A stretch of DNA of 64,000 bases from JARRNJ01 sp037385045 (GCA_037385045.1 JARRNJ010000013.1:1-64000); one strand, 5' to 3'; shown: positions 35,552 to 44,958, counted from the first letter of the stretch. Numbers and translations are program-made. Notes: generated by a model from the sequence alone, not told the origin.

Positions 35552-36487
35552 CTAACCGCCGCGCTCCAGGTGCCGGGCAATGCCGTGCAGTTTGTCGGGG
35601 TTGACCACGTTGTAGCCGGCCAGGATCCGCGAACCGTCGGTTTCGATGGAGATAGCCATTCGGGGCCGGCCGTCAATACAGGTGACCAGGCCGGTATGGC
35701 CATTGATCGGCAACAGGTGGGCGCTGATACGCCCCGGGGATTGACCCGCCAGGCGCCGGCCGACGCCTGCCAGCAGCTTGGCGATGCGGGCGGCGCCGTG
35801 GACCGCCTTGCTCGCCGCCACGGCCTTGCCGCCGCCGTCCGCAATCCAGGTGGCGTCGGGTGCAAACAGCGCCAGCAGGGCGTCGCGGTCCCCCGCCTGC
35901 AGAGCCGCGTGGAAGGTCTCGAGCAGGCGCCGGCGGGCGGCGTCGGTGACCTCGAAGCGGGGCCGGTCGCGCTGCACCCGCTGCCGGGCGCGGCGCACGA
36001 TCTGGCGGCAGTTGGCCTCGCTGACGCCGAGCATCGGGGCGATCTCGCCGTAGCCGCAATCGAATACTTCGTGCAACAGGAACGCAGCGCGCTCCCGTGG
36101 CGCCAAGCGTTCCAGCAGCAGCAGGAACGCCACGGACAGATCCGATGCCAGCTCCGACGCACGGTCCGGCCGGCCGGCGTCTTCTCCCACCAGCGGTTCC
36201 GGCAGCCAGGGGCCGTAATAGGCACGGCGCTCGGCCTGCACGGCGCGCAGCCGGTCGATGCAAAGCCGGGTGACGGCAGTGGTCAGCCAAGCGTGCGGAT
36301 TGCGCACGGAGCCGCCGTCGGCCCGGTGCCAGCGCAGGAAAGCCTCCTGCAGAATGTCCTCGGCGTCGGCCCTGGAACCCAGCATGCGATAGGCGATGCC
36401 GTACAGCTTCGGGCGGCACGCCTGGAACTCGGCGGTGCGATCATTCATGGCGGCGAAGCCGTCCGGGGGCGGTCGTTGCGTATCCAT
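35552..36487 (-). CDS. ECF41-type RNA polymerase sigma factor with SnoaL-like C-terminal domain
   Basis: A 311-residue extracytoplasmic-function sigma factor. Sigma region 2 is RPKLYGIAYRMLGSRADAEDILQEAFLRW, and region 4 is ERAAFLLHEVFDCGYGEIAPMLGVSEANCRQIVRRARQRV. Residues about 200-311 form an SnoaL/NTF2-like domain (FHAALQAGDRDALLALFAPDATWIADGGGKA) that replaces an anti-sigma factor in ECF41 proteins. IVNPDKL-type NVVNPDKLHGI at the C-terminus is characteristic. The start could be ATG 36487 (9 bases after its own putative -10) or ATG 36448. Confidence 0.87.
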   Translation of the reverse strand: MDTQRPPPDGFAAMNDRTAEFQACRPKLYGIAYRMLGSRADAEDILQEAFLRWHRADGGSVRNPHAWLTTAVTRLCIDRLRAVQAERRAYYGPWLPEPLVGEDAGRPDRASELASDLSVAFLLLLERLAPRERAAFLLHEVFDCGYGEIAPMLGVSEANCRQIVRRARQRVQRDRPRFEVTDAARRRLLETFHAALQAGDRDALLALFAPDATWIADGGGKAVAASKAVHGAARIAKLLAGVGRRLAGQSPGRISAHLLPINGHTGLVTCIDGRPRMAISIETDGSRILAGYNVVNPDKLHGIARHLERGG

Positions 36488-36495
36488 ACCGGACA

Positions 36496-36521
36496 GACGC
36501 GCCGGCCGAGCCGTTGTGACA
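36496..36521 (-). promoter_or_regulatory. Putative ECF41 autoregulatory promoter
   Basis: On the minus strand, TGTCACA (36515-36521), a 15-base spacer, and CGTC (36496-36499), like the promoter of the target gene at 35236. Transcription would begin almost at the sigma gene ATG (36487), implying a leaderless mRNA or initiation at the internal ATG 36448. Confidence 0.55.
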
Positions 36522-36581
36522 GCGTTCCGCGCCCGGCGGCGTCCACGACGAACGTCCCAGCCCGGGCTCGGGGCGGCGTAT

Positions 36582-37835
36582 TCATCCCACCTGGGATTGA
36601 TCCGCGTCCCAGACCACCCAGCGGTTGCGGCCGGCCTGCTTGGCAGCATAGAGGGCCTGATCCGCCCGCGCCAGCAAGGTGTCTCCGTCGGCGTCCCGGG
36701 CACCGGGTTCGTGGACGGCGATGCCGATACTGGCGGTGACCGCCAGCAGCCCCCCGGGCGTCTCCACGCGGCTGGCGGCGATGCTCTCCAACAGCCGGCT
36801 GGCAGTGCAACGGGCGGCGGCGGCGTCACTGTGGACCAGGAGAACGGCAAACTCCTCGCCACCATACCGGCAGGCCATGTCGCTGCGGCGCACGCTGGCG
36901 GTGATCTCCTTTGCAACCGTTCGCAGCACCTCGTCGCCGGTGGCGTGTCCGTAGGTGTCGTTGATGCGCTTGAAGCGGTCCAGATCCAACATCATCGCCG
37001 CCAGCGGCGCCTGGGTGTGGCGCGCACTCTCGAGCTCCAGCGCCAACACGTCGGCGAAGTAGCGGCGATTGAACAGCTCGGTCAACGGATCGTGGCGGGA
37101 CTGCTCTTCCGCCTCCCGGCGCGCCAGCTCCACGTCCTGCAAAGCGAAGTTCAACTGCAGCGCCTGTTGCTGGATGGTGCGCTTTTGCAGGAAATCGACC
37201 CGCACCGAGCGCTCCATGAAATAGCAGGCATAGCTGGTAACAAAATTGACAGTGACCAGAAAGAACGTGTTGTTGACGAAAATGATCGTCGGCGTGCGCG
37301 CGTACGCCATGGCCTCGTAAATGACCACGGCCGACCAGCTCACCAGCGCCGCCGGCACGAAGCGCAGGCGCATGAAGGTGTTGATGAAAGTGCAGGCGAG
37401 CAACAGGCCGGCGTAATAGTAATAGCTGCCCGGCGGCTGGGCGGCGACGATCATGCCGGTGATGCCGATACAGGCGACCAGCCCCACCGCGCCCACGGCG
37501 GCCTGCATCATGCGCTCGAACACCGGGGCAAAGGTCAGCCCCAGGACCAGGAGGATGAACGGGCACACGACCAGATAGCGAATCGCCCAGGCCGTGTGCG
37601 TGGCGTCGGGGATGATATAGGGATCGAGCACCCCGAATCCGGCAAAAAGGAACAGGCCGATCGCCACGCTGATCCGCACCTGACGCAGCGACTTGCGAAA
37701 ATAATCGCGGCGAAAACCAGCCTCCAGGTCCGGCTGGTCAAAATGCAGCGTCACCCAGCCCATGCGGGCGCCGGACGCACGAGGCAGACTGTAGGCATCA
37801 CTCGTCCCTGAGGCGGAATTGGTGGCGCTGTTCAT
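36582..37835 (-). CDS. Membrane diguanylate cyclase (GGDEF)
   Basis: A 417-residue protein. Six hydrophobic segments cover about residues 50-220, followed by a short helix (LQKRTIQQQALQLNFALQDVELARREAEEQ) and a C-terminal GGDEF domain from residue 240. The active signature is YGGEEFAVLL, and the inhibitory site RRSD sits five residues upstream, so product feedback is expected. DPLTELFNRRYF and DLDRFKRINDTYGHATGDEVL are canonical. Cyclic-di-GMP synthesis therefore likely. The sensory input is unknown. Confidence 0.9.
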   Translation of the reverse strand: MNSATNSASGTSDAYSLPRASGARMGWVTLHFDQPDLEAGFRRDYFRKSLRQVRISVAIGLFLFAGFGVLDPYIIPDATHTAWAIRYLVVCPFILLVLGLTFAPVFERMMQAAVGAVGLVACIGITGMIVAAQPPGSYYYYAGLLLACTFINTFMRLRFVPAALVSWSAVVIYEAMAYARTPTIIFVNNTFFLVTVNFVTSYACYFMERSVRVDFLQKRTIQQQALQLNFALQDVELARREAEEQSRHDPLTELFNRRYFADVLALELESARHTQAPLAAMMLDLDRFKRINDTYGHATGDEVLRTVAKEITASVRRSDMACRYGGEEFAVLLVHSDAAAARCTASRLLESIAASRVETPGGLLAVTASIGIAVHEPGARDADGDTLLARADQALYAAKQAGRNRWVVWDADQSQVG

Positions 37836-38188
37836 GACGGGGAGAACGTTTGTTTTTATTTGATCGAATACCGCACCACGGAACCATGTTCCCGTTAGTG
37901 CCCATCGACGGTTAGTAGACTCGACCGGCCCGCTGACGTCAATGGCAAAATGGTCACGGTTGCGCGGAAAATCCCCGGCTGACGGCTCCGCTCGAGCGCC
38001 GCTCCAACGCCACGCAGTATCGCGGCGCGCCCTGGCAGGCGTCGGCAGGACACCCTGCTGCGCCAGGGCACGACGGCAACGGCGCTTGCTTGCGCAGCGG
38101 CGACATCGGTACTATTCCATCGACTGGCGAGAGGAAGGCGTTGCGGTATGCGTTCGTCGGCTCTACGCCCGCCAGGAAACAATAGCCG
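37836..38188. other. Divergent intergenic region, no gene seen
   Basis: About 350 bases between the diguanylate cyclase and the PEGA-like lipoprotein, which diverge. Open frames lack start signals and recognisable content. No promoter can be placed reliably. Confidence 0.3.
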
Positions 38189-38827
38189 GTGGCCAGGCGA
38201 ATGCGCCGAACACAATTTGAGCGGTATGGCACGGAAGCGCGCCGGGCGGCCGTGGCGGCAACGCTCGCGGCCGCGGCCACATTGTCCGGCTGCGCGAGCC
38301 TTACCAAGGGCTCGGCCCAGACCATTGCCATTACCACGGATCCGGCCGGCGCCGCCTGCACGCTCACCCGGGCGGGAAAGGTGATCGGCGAGATCAATCC
38401 CACCCCGAGCACCGTGTCGGTGTTCAAGTCCGGCAAACCCATTGTCGTTCGATGCCGGAAAGAGGGCTACAACGAGGGGTCGGCGCGACTCGGTTCGAGC
38501 TTTGAAACCATGACCCTGGGCAACGTCATTTTCGGCGGCCTGGTGGGCGTGGTCATCGATGCCGGCAGCGGCGCCACCCACGACTACCCCACCACCCTGG
38601 ACCTGGCCCTGATTCCCGAGCACTTCGCGTCGGCCGCGGCGCGCGATGCCTTTTTTGCGCGTCTACGCAAGCGGGTGGTCGCCCATTCGGAACAGGCGAT
38701 TGAGCGGATTCGCGCCGAGTGCCAGGAGGGGGACTGTTCGGACCAGATCAAAAAAGTGCAGGCCGCCCGCGATACGCGCCTGGAACAGGTTGAAAAGGAG
38801 CGCGCCGGCGCCGAGCTGGCGCCATGA
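38189..38827 (+). CDS. Lipoprotein with PEGA-like domain
   Basis: A 212-residue lipoprotein. A long basic N-terminus precedes AVAATLAAAATLSGCASL, whose Cys (about 35) is the acylation site. The mature part opens with a PEGA-like beta domain: QTIAITTDPAGAACTLTRAGKVIG, then TPSTVSVFKSGKPIVVRCRKEGY. A Gly-rich GNVIFGGLVGVVIDAGSGATHDYP follows, resembling membrane-associated glycine-zipper segments of related lipoproteins, and a helical charged C-terminus. Start is GTG 38189 (AGGA 11 upstream) or ATG 38201. It overlaps the next open frame by four bases. Confidence 0.7.
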   Translation: MARRMRRTQFERYGTEARRAAVAATLAAAATLSGCASLTKGSAQTIAITTDPAGAACTLTRAGKVIGEINPTPSTVSVFKSGKPIVVRCRKEGYNEGSARLGSSFETMTLGNVIFGGLVGVVIDAGSGATHDYPTTLDLALIPEHFASAAARDAFFARLRKRVVAHSEQAIERIRAECQEGDCSDQIKKVQAARDTRLEQVEKERAGAELAP

Positions 38828-38895
38828 CGCGGCGGCGGCCGCGGCTGACCGGGGCCACCCAGTCGAAGTCGAAATTAACCGGGGAGAGCGATGCG

Positions 38896-39588
38896 ATGAT
38901 GTCACGGGCAAGGGAGGCAGCATGCGGAAGGTTGCGCCAAACGCCGGCGCTGCTTGCGGCGGTTGCGCTGATGTTGCTGTCGGGCTGCGCCTACAACGTC
39001 GGCTACAATTCCACCTACCTGCCGGCGGAGCAGACGCACCAAAAGACGCCGGGCAAGGTGCTGATCTACATGCCCGACACGGACGCCAACTGGGTGTTCA
39101 AAGGCCATCCCACCAGCTTCACCGGCGGCGGGACCACATTGACGATTCCGTTGGGCGACATCACCCGCCAGATCGCCGTGCGGGCCTTTTCCAACGAGTT
39201 CACCAGCGTTACCGCAGCCGACACGATCAAGAACCAGGCGGACTACACGGTGGTGGTTCAACCCCGCGTGCAGCACTTCGAATACGCCTACAATCAACTC
39301 AAAAACCTCGGCTTTGCCATCACACCCGAGACCCGGGTGGATCTGTCGGTGAAGGTATCGGACAGCGAGGGTCGCACCATCGTCAACAAGGTCTACCAGT
39401 CCGGGAAGATCGAGGGCGAAACCTACATGGCCAGTGCCAGCCCTGCGGAGAAGGTCAACGCCGCGGTGCACAAGACCCTGTGGAAGCTGATGAATGCCGC
39501 CATTGCGGACATCAAGGCCAAGCTATCGGCCGCACCCCGCGCGTCGTCGGGCCGCCACAATATGGGCGCGCGGCGCGCACAGTCATAG
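38896..39588 (+). CDS. Outer-membrane-type lipoprotein, unrecognised
   Basis: A 230-residue lipoprotein. Signal LLAAVALMLLSGCAYNVG, acylated Cys near residue 30. The mature part has YNSTYLPAEQTHQKTPGKVLIYMPDTD, TIPLGDITRQIAVRAFSNEFTSV, YTVVVQPRVQHFEYAYNQLKNLGFAITPETRVDLSVKV (in pieces) and AAVHKTLWKLMNAAIADIKAKL. No family can be named with confidence, though the layout resembles lipoproteins with a DUF4136/LptE-like fold. It follows the PEGA-like lipoprotein in the same operon. The frame is open from an ATGA overlap at 38824, but the signal peptide fits the ATG at 38896. Confidence 0.62.
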   Translation: MMSRAREAACGRLRQTPALLAAVALMLLSGCAYNVGYNSTYLPAEQTHQKTPGKVLIYMPDTDANWVFKGHPTSFTGGGTTLTIPLGDITRQIAVRAFSNEFTSVTAADTIKNQADYTVVVQPRVQHFEYAYNQLKNLGFAITPETRVDLSVKVSDSEGRTIVNKVYQSGKIEGETYMASASPAEKVNAAVHKTLWKLMNAAIADIKAKLSAAPRASSGRHNMGARRAQS

Positions 39589-39653
39589 TCGCGGATAACG
39601 CGCCGGCGCCGCAAACGGTTGGTCGAATCCGCCCGGCCACAATCCGCGCGTCA

Positions 39654-40754
39654 TCAGAAGCTGCGCCCGACGCGCACGCCGGCGACCCAGGTGCCCGGCT
39701 GCGCCGCGCTGAAGTCGCTGTGGACGATGTATTGCAGGTCCGGTGTGACGGCCCAGTCCTTGCCCAAGGGTTTGCGCACATAGACCTCGAACTGACGGCG
39801 GTCGCGGTGGGGCTGAGCGAGGTGGTGAGAGGCAAGAGCATGGGCGGCGCCCGCCCCCAATACGGTGCGTCCCATCGGGTAGGCCACGGCGACGGAGGCG
39901 AAGCCGGCGGTAGACTGAACCCTCGGGTCAGCCCAGCCGAGGCGCATGTTCCAGCGTACGCGACCCATGGCACCGGAGACGTTGGCGTAGATCCCGCGCG
40001 CGGCGCCCCGCCCCAGGCGGGCGTCGTCGATGCCGTCACCGTTGCCGTCCAGGTTGCGGGTGTTGGCCCACACCCCCAGGTTGGCGACCGTGTTCGCGCG
40101 GGCCCACTGCAGTTCCAGGGCGGCGAAGGCGCCGTGGCCGTGGCGGTCGGGCTCGAACGCGCGGCGATAGTCGGGCTCCACGCCGGTGGCGCTGGTGAGC
40201 ACCGCCGCCAGCGACCAACGCCCGCCCAGGGCGGACGTGTAGGCGATGCCGAGCGAAGGGCTCGGGAAGTCGATGCTCAGGTTGTTCACCAGCCCGGAGC
40301 CCAGGAACTGGGTGAACTCGTTGTTGGCGATGTCGTTGCCGTCGAGCCAGGCGGTGGGGTCGAGCAGGCCGGCGGCCAGGGAGCCGCTGCCCAGGTCGTG
40401 GCGGTAGAACCCCTGCCACAACACAACCCGGCCGCGGCCGTGCTTGTCCAGCGACTCGCCCGCCGCTGCGCTGGCCTCGGGCAGGGCGCTGGTCACCCCG
40501 TTGCGCGCGGGTGTGGTACCGCCCTTGACCTCGGCTTCAAAAGCGCCGCCGGCGGCCGGCAGCTCAAGCGCCACGTCGACAGCGGCGCCGGCTTCATCGC
40601 GCACGGATACGGCGTGCTCGTGGGCGGTCTGGTAGGTGGCGATGACGATGCCGGTGACCTGGGGTCGTCCGTGCGCACCAGCCGACGTGCCCGCCAGGGC
40701 GGTGACGGCGAACAGCACGCCGCCTCCCAGGCGCGCTCGGGTTCGGTGGTACAT
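39654..40754 (-). CDS. OprB-like carbohydrate-selective porin-family protein
   Basis: A 366-residue outer-membrane protein. A signal peptide covers about residues 1-27. The barrel part shows LLDPTAWLDGNDIANNEFTQFLGSGLVNNLSIDFPSPSLGIAY, split motifs typical of OprB (FDxxAWFDxNxxANDExTQFL and FPxPxPG). Alternating strands with many Gly/Arg/Asp follow, and the last residue is Phe (VGRSF), the outer-membrane signal. It is shorter than OprB of pseudomonads. Possible sugar or organic acid uptake, substrate unknown. Confidence 0.72.
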   Translation of the reverse strand: MYHRTRARLGGGVLFAVTALAGTSAGAHGRPQVTGIVIATYQTAHEHAVSVRDEAGAAVDVALELPAAGGAFEAEVKGGTTPARNGVTSALPEASAAAGESLDKHGRGRVVLWQGFYRHDLGSGSLAAGLLDPTAWLDGNDIANNEFTQFLGSGLVNNLSIDFPSPSLGIAYTSALGGRWSLAAVLTSATGVEPDYRRAFEPDRHGHGAFAALELQWARANTVANLGVWANTRNLDGNGDGIDDARLGRGAARGIYANVSGAMGRVRWNMRLGWADPRVQSTAGFASVAVAYPMGRTVLGAGAAHALASHHLAQPHRDRRQFEVYVRKPLGKDWAVTPDLQYIVHSDFSAAQPGTWVAGVRVGRSF

Positions 40755-40925
40755 CTCGTGTGTCCGTCTGATGCAGGTGGTTGTCGTTATCGTTCTCGGG
40801 CACGGATCATTGGCCACCCTTTGTCGCCGACCCGACGTCGGTGCATCGATGCCGGTGTCGCTCGGTACAGGTGGCGTCGGCGTGATAGCGCCCACGCCGC
40901 TGCGCCATGAGCATCGTCGGCGCAA

Positions 40926-40975
40926 CGGGAAGGGGCCGGCCGCCGGGCAGCGCCTTGCTGCGCCGGCCCCTCCCG
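40926..40975. terminator. Strong GC hairpin downstream of the CbiM-like gene
   Basis: CGGGAAGGGGCCGGC at 40926-40940 pairs with GCCGGCCCCTCCCG at 40962-40975, leaving one bulged A. The stem has 14 pairs around a 21-base loop. It lies just past the stop of the CbiM-like gene on the minus strand, so it may end that transcript, though no T run follows. Confidence 0.5.
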
Positions 40976-41022
40976 GAGCAACCGCCTACGCTGCCGGCTG
41001 CGTAGACATTTCTACAGCCCGG

Positions 41023-41703
41023 TCACGCAGCCGCGCGGTACAGCCGCCGGTGGAAGACCTTGCTGTCGGCCAGCTGGTACAGCGACTTGGCAGCGCCGAG
41101 CACCGCCAGATCCACCAAAGGCTCGATGACGATGACGGTCATGTAGGCGGCGCCGAAGGTGGCCACGTGCAGCAGGTTGGCGGCGCCGAACCCCTGGCCG
41201 TAGAACGCCCAGAACGCCACCCAGACGACCACGCCGCCCTGGTAGGTGGTCGACAGCGCCAGCGCCTGGCGGTATTTGACGTCCTTGTAGGCCGTGTTGG
41301 GGGGAATGATGCGTCGCGCCAGCGCGCTCAGCGCCATCAGCGGCACCAGCAGGGTGGTGACGTTCATGCCGTATTGCGGCAGGTCAGCCGGTACGAACAG
41401 GGCCCCTTGGGCCAGCAGACCCAGCGCCAGGCCAATGGCGGCGGGGCCGGCGCCGAACATGAGGAACAGCGTTGAGCCGAGGATGAGGTGCACCTCCGAC
41501 ACGCCGACGGGATAGTGGGGAAATACCTGAAAGAAGCAGAACACCAACATGGTGGTAATGGCGCTGCGAACCGCGAACGGCGCCACGCCGTCCTGTTTGA
41601 TGGTGTCCCGAGCCAGCTTGGCCGCATAGGCGAACCCGCCGGCAGCGGTGACATAACTCAACCCCAATTTCGCGCCGACAACGACGCCTGGTTCGATGTG
41701 CAT
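41023..41703 (-). CDS. CbiM-like ECF-transporter permease, orphan
   Basis: A 226-residue protein with about six hydrophobic segments. MHIEPGVVVGAKLGLSYVTAAGG gives the N-terminal MHI (His2) that coordinates Co or Ni in CbiM/NikM, and VSEVHLILGSTLFLMFG holds a further conserved His. ECF components CbiQ/CbiO and CbiN are missing around it, unlike usual operons. It could transport nickel, cobalt or another metal alone or with distant partners. The ATG start gives the correct N-terminal metal site. Confidence 0.77.
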   Translation of the reverse strand: MHIEPGVVVGAKLGLSYVTAAGGFAYAAKLARDTIKQDGVAPFAVRSAITTMLVFCFFQVFPHYPVGVSEVHLILGSTLFLMFGAGPAAIGLALGLLAQGALFVPADLPQYGMNVTTLLVPLMALSALARRIIPPNTAYKDVKYRQALALSTTYQGGVVVWVAFWAFYGQGFGAANLLHVATFGAAYMTVIVIEPLVDLAVLGAAKSLYQLADSKVFHRRLYRAAA

Positions 41704-42197
41704 GGCTGCACCCCCTCTGGTTATCGATTGTTGTGGAAACACAACGGCTTATCGTGGTTCGCCTGAGCCCGTCCGAGGAGCCACGGGGCGGTTGCAGGAA
41801 CGGCAACGTGGCAACGCATCCCGGGGCTTTCGGATTTCGCTTGATTGCCTAAACCCCCACAAGTCGTCGGTGTACCAGAAATATGGGGCGGGGGACGCAG
41901 GGTGTCCAAGACCTATTTTCGATAGGGTCTATTGGTGTTGGCTATGCATTGCGCCTGGCAGTTCAGGAAGTCCAATAGGACCGGGGCGCTGCCGTCGGGG
42001 CGCGTTTCGGCGTGGGGGTTGGAAAGGGGGCATCCGTCAGCGGCGGTGTGCGCGGGAAGGCCCGCGGCCAAGGCATTGTCGGCGGGCGCAATTGCCTGCA
42101 GCCCGGTGTGAACATGCATACGCCGGACTGCGCATTTCCGCCAGCGGTCCCTTCCGGACTCTTCCGGCGCCGATCAATGTGCAGGCGGCCGGTGACG
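41704..42197. other. Intergenic region upstream of the CbiM-like gene
   Basis: About 490 bases. I looked for a cobalamin riboswitch on the minus strand upstream of the permease and found no B12-box, CCGCAACTG or GCCACTG elements. No gene seen. Confidence 0.35.
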
Positions 42198-42395
42198 TCA
42201 ACGCATCGAAACAGCTTCGTCGTCGCTGATCAGTTTCAGGCGGCACCCGGGGAACAACGGCCGGATCCGGGCACGCCCGGCCTCGACCGAATCGGCCTCC
42301 ACCCAGACATAGGAGCGGCCGCGGTTTTCGCCTTCGACACAAAAGCCGAACGTCTGTATCACAGTCTGGTGCACAGTGTGGTCGCGCGGGCTCAT
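42198..42395 (-). CDS. Small soluble protein, unrecognised
   Basis: A 65-residue protein: MSPRDHTVHQTVIQTFGFCVEG, ENRGRSYVWVEADSVEAGRARIRPLFPG and CRLKLISDDEAVSMR. It is compact alpha/beta with two Cys and no export signal. GGAGG stands 6 bases before the ATG, which supports this start over an ATG eight codons upstream. No known domain seen. Confidence 0.55.
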   Translation of the reverse strand: MSPRDHTVHQTVIQTFGFCVEGENRGRSYVWVEADSVEAGRARIRPLFPGCRLKLISDDEAVSMR

Positions 42396-43308
42396 TAAAA
42401 CCTCCTCCTCCGCCGACATCGGTGCGGCGTTGATCCGCCGTCTCGCTCGGCCCGTGCATATTGTACGCCAACGCGACCGCGTACTTATTACAATCAGTTA
42501 CTTACGAGTTCGAATAGCCGCCGGTACCCTGCTCCCCGGCTCGGCACTGTAAAGAATTCCGTCACCTCGCGGCGTCCGGTCGCGGCTTGCAGGCGGCCGT
42601 GACCGCGTCCGGCGTGAGCCGGACATGTGCCCTGTTGTCCGATGTCGCCGCCGATCTGACGCGCGGGCCCGCGGCACGGCCAAATAGCATCCGGAAGCGG
42701 CGCCACCTGTCCGGCCGCCACACTGACGGCACCGCAACGCACCGCCCGCCGGTTGCACGGCGGCGAAACCGCCATGAGTCGGCACCGTCTGTGCAGCTGG
42801 CCGGTAACGCGGGGCACCCCACTGCCGCCGGCCCGGGTCCGTCGGGATTGGCCACTCATCTTGGTCCAGATCTAAACAGCAGTTCTATGCGACGGCAGTT
42901 CAATTGTGTAAGTTATCGGTGCGTCACTGCGAACGACCGGGCGATGAAGACGCTCGGTCGCGCAAACGTTCCGGGTAGCTTGTCGTGCCGCTTCCCTGTC
43001 GAACAGCGTGTCCCGACTACCCATCGGCCAGGTCGAGTTAAAGTACCGACCGAAGGGGTGGTGCGTACCATGGGCCATGCATGTGGGGCGATGTACGCCG
43101 ACGGCGGGCGGGCGACGGTCGCACCGGAGGGCGGATCCGAGGTAAAACGGCGTCACTGCGAATGGCTGTTGGACAACAAGCCCGCCGGTGACCTGCGGAT
43201 TCGCAGGATTCTGGACACGGATCGCGAGAGGCGGATGTTGGGGCGGCCTCGGAATCATTCACCTGGTGCCGGTTGCGGGCGCCGCCGGCCTGCCGGGCGG
43301 GCCGGGCA
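42396..43308. other. Long intergenic region before the histidine kinase
   Basis: About 910 bases. A plus-strand open frame (42587-43312) runs to overlap the kinase start but shows no domain and no good ribosome binding site. The region from 42860 to 42910 is more AT-rich (gttcaattgtgtaagttatcgg) and may hold the kinase promoter. I see no tRNA or structured RNA. Confidence 0.4.
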
Positions 43309-44958
43309 ATGACCGGCGTCGGCCGCGGTTTCGGCGCGGTACTGCTGGCCGCCGTTGCGGCCTGCAGCGTCTTCGGCATCGTCACCATCACCAGGACTCC
43401 GGTATTGACCACCAGGTCCGGCGAGGCCCTGACAGCATCGGAAATCAGTCGGGTGCGCAATGTGGCCGGGATCGAGATTCCGCCGGCATATTTTCTGCGA
43501 TTTCCCGAATTCCGGGCCGTCGCCGCGGAGAGGCAATGGTGGACGTTGCAGCGTGAGGTCGCCGGCGCCCTGACCGGGCGTTCATCGGTGGTGGCGGCCT
43601 TGGAGGGCCCCGACGGCCAGCGCCACCGCCAGACCTTGCGGGTGGCCTACCCCGACGTCTACCAGGCCATCAAGAGTTCATGGCTGATTTATCTCGCGGT
43701 AGTGTTGTACTGCGTCATCGCCTGGTCGGTGTACAGCAAGCACAAGACGGCCGCCGGCACCGTCCTCGGCCTGTTCTGCCTTTGGTGCGCGTTGTATTGC
43801 GCAACGTCGGCGCCCATTGTCGGCCGCGGGCTGGTGGTGCCATTCCCGCAGTTCCGCTGGCTGATGGACATCAACTACGTGGCCGACTCCGGCCTTGTCA
43901 CCGTGATCCACTTTGCCCTGCTGTTTCCCGAACGCAAACCGCTTCTTGACCGCTGGCCGGTGCTTTGGGTCATATACGGCTATTTTGCCGCCGTAAACAT
44001 CCTGTATCTGGGCGGATTCACGGCCTACGACGCCTCCCTGCCCTTCCTTTACGTCTGGTCGTTCATATTGTTCCTTGCGTTCGTCCATTCCATGGTCCGC
44101 GAGAAAGACCCTTTCCTGCGCCGGCAGGTCCTCGTAAGCATCGCGGTTCCCGCGCTTGTAGCCATCATTTTCATCGTCTTCAACGCCGACCCCAGCGCCA
44201 TGGGTACGTCGTCGACACGTTTTGCCACCTTCGTTATTTTCGCCCTGTTGATGCCCTTCGCTCTGATGTCAGCCATGGACAACATCCTGCTATACCGACA
44301 ACGCCTCGCCGCCGAGGCGCAGTCGCACCAGGAGCGCGAGAAAGTCCGGCAGGCGCTGCACGACGACACGCTGAACAAGCTGGCCAACATCGCCCTGTTG
44401 TCCGAGACCACGCTGCAGCTGCTCGGAGGGAACGAACCGCAGGTGCGGGACAAGCTGCAGTCCATCAAGCAGCAGGCCACGGGCTATTCGCAGACCATCC
44501 GCGAGCTGCTGTGCGTTACGGACCGGCGCTACGGAAGCTGGGAAGATTTTTCCAGCCTGTTACGGAGCTACGGCTACGACGCCACGACCGAACGGGACGT
44601 GGCCTTCGATCTTGCCTTTACCCGCGAGCCGGGAACGGACGGCCGCGCCCAACTCAGCACCGCAGTGACGGTGACGCTCTATCACATCTTCGTCGAGGCG
44701 CTTGCCAACGCCCTGCGCCACGCCAATCCGCGGTCCATCCACGCGCGCCTGCATCTGGACAGCGACCGCGTTTCGCTGACGGTCACCGATGACGGCGACG
44801 GATTTCAGGGCGGCGAAATCCGTCCCGGACATTACGGCGTCGGCAACATGACCGAGCGCGCGCGGGCAATGAACGGGGTGCTGTCCATCGACAGCCGCCC
44901 TGGCGCAGGCACGCTCATCGAAGCAACGCTGCCCCTGGGCGATACCCCCGGTGACTGA
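43309..44958 (+). CDS. Multi-spanning sensor histidine kinase (HisKA_3 type)
   Basis: A 549-residue membrane kinase. TM1 at about 8-28, an extracytoplasmic part to about 125, then six or seven helices to about 325 (e.g. WLIYLAVVLYCVIAWSVYS; WVIYGYFAAVNILYLGG). The dimerisation segment EREKVRQALHDDTLNKLANI has phosphoacceptor His351 in LHDD, as in NarL-partner kinases. The ATPase domain has FVEALANALRHANP, VTDDGDGFQGG and GVGNMTERARAMNG. The extracytoplasmic part plus multi-TM architecture recalls ComP-like pheromone receptors. The stop overlaps the response regulator start. The signal may be linked to the neighbouring modified lipoprotein (inference). Confidence 0.87.
   Translation: MTGVGRGFGAVLLAAVAACSVFGIVTITRTPVLTTRSGEALTASEISRVRNVAGIEIPPAYFLRFPEFRAVAAERQWWTLQREVAGALTGRSSVVAALEGPDGQRHRQTLRVAYPDVYQAIKSSWLIYLAVVLYCVIAWSVYSKHKTAAGTVLGLFCLWCALYCATSAPIVGRGLVVPFPQFRWLMDINYVADSGLVTVIHFALLFPERKPLLDRWPVLWVIYGYFAAVNILYLGGFTAYDASLPFLYVWSFILFLAFVHSMVREKDPFLRRQVLVSIAVPALVAIIFIVFNADPSAMGTSSTRFATFVIFALLMPFALMSAMDNILLYRQRLAAEAQSHQEREKVRQALHDDTLNKLANIALLSETTLQLLGGNEPQVRDKLQSIKQQATGYSQTIRELLCVTDRRYGSWEDFSSLLRSYGYDATTERDVAFDLAFTREPGTDGRAQLSTAVTVTLYHIFVEALANALRHANPRSIHARLHLDSDRVSLTVTDDGDGFQGGEIRPGHYGVGNMTERARAMNGVLSIDSRPGAGTLIEATLPLGDTPGD

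Noticed and set aside
41704..42197. Cobalamin riboswitch upstream of the CbiM-like gene
   Set aside because: None of the conserved B12 elements was found on the minus strand.
42505..42545. tRNA suggested by gagttcgaat
   Set aside because: Flanking bases do not form a T-stem and no acceptor or anticodon arm fits.
42587..43312. 241-codon frame ending on the kinase start (ATGA overlap)
   Set aside because: Overlap looked like coupling, but composition is Arg/Pro/Ala-rich, no ribosome site or domain is visible, and the kinase has its own start.
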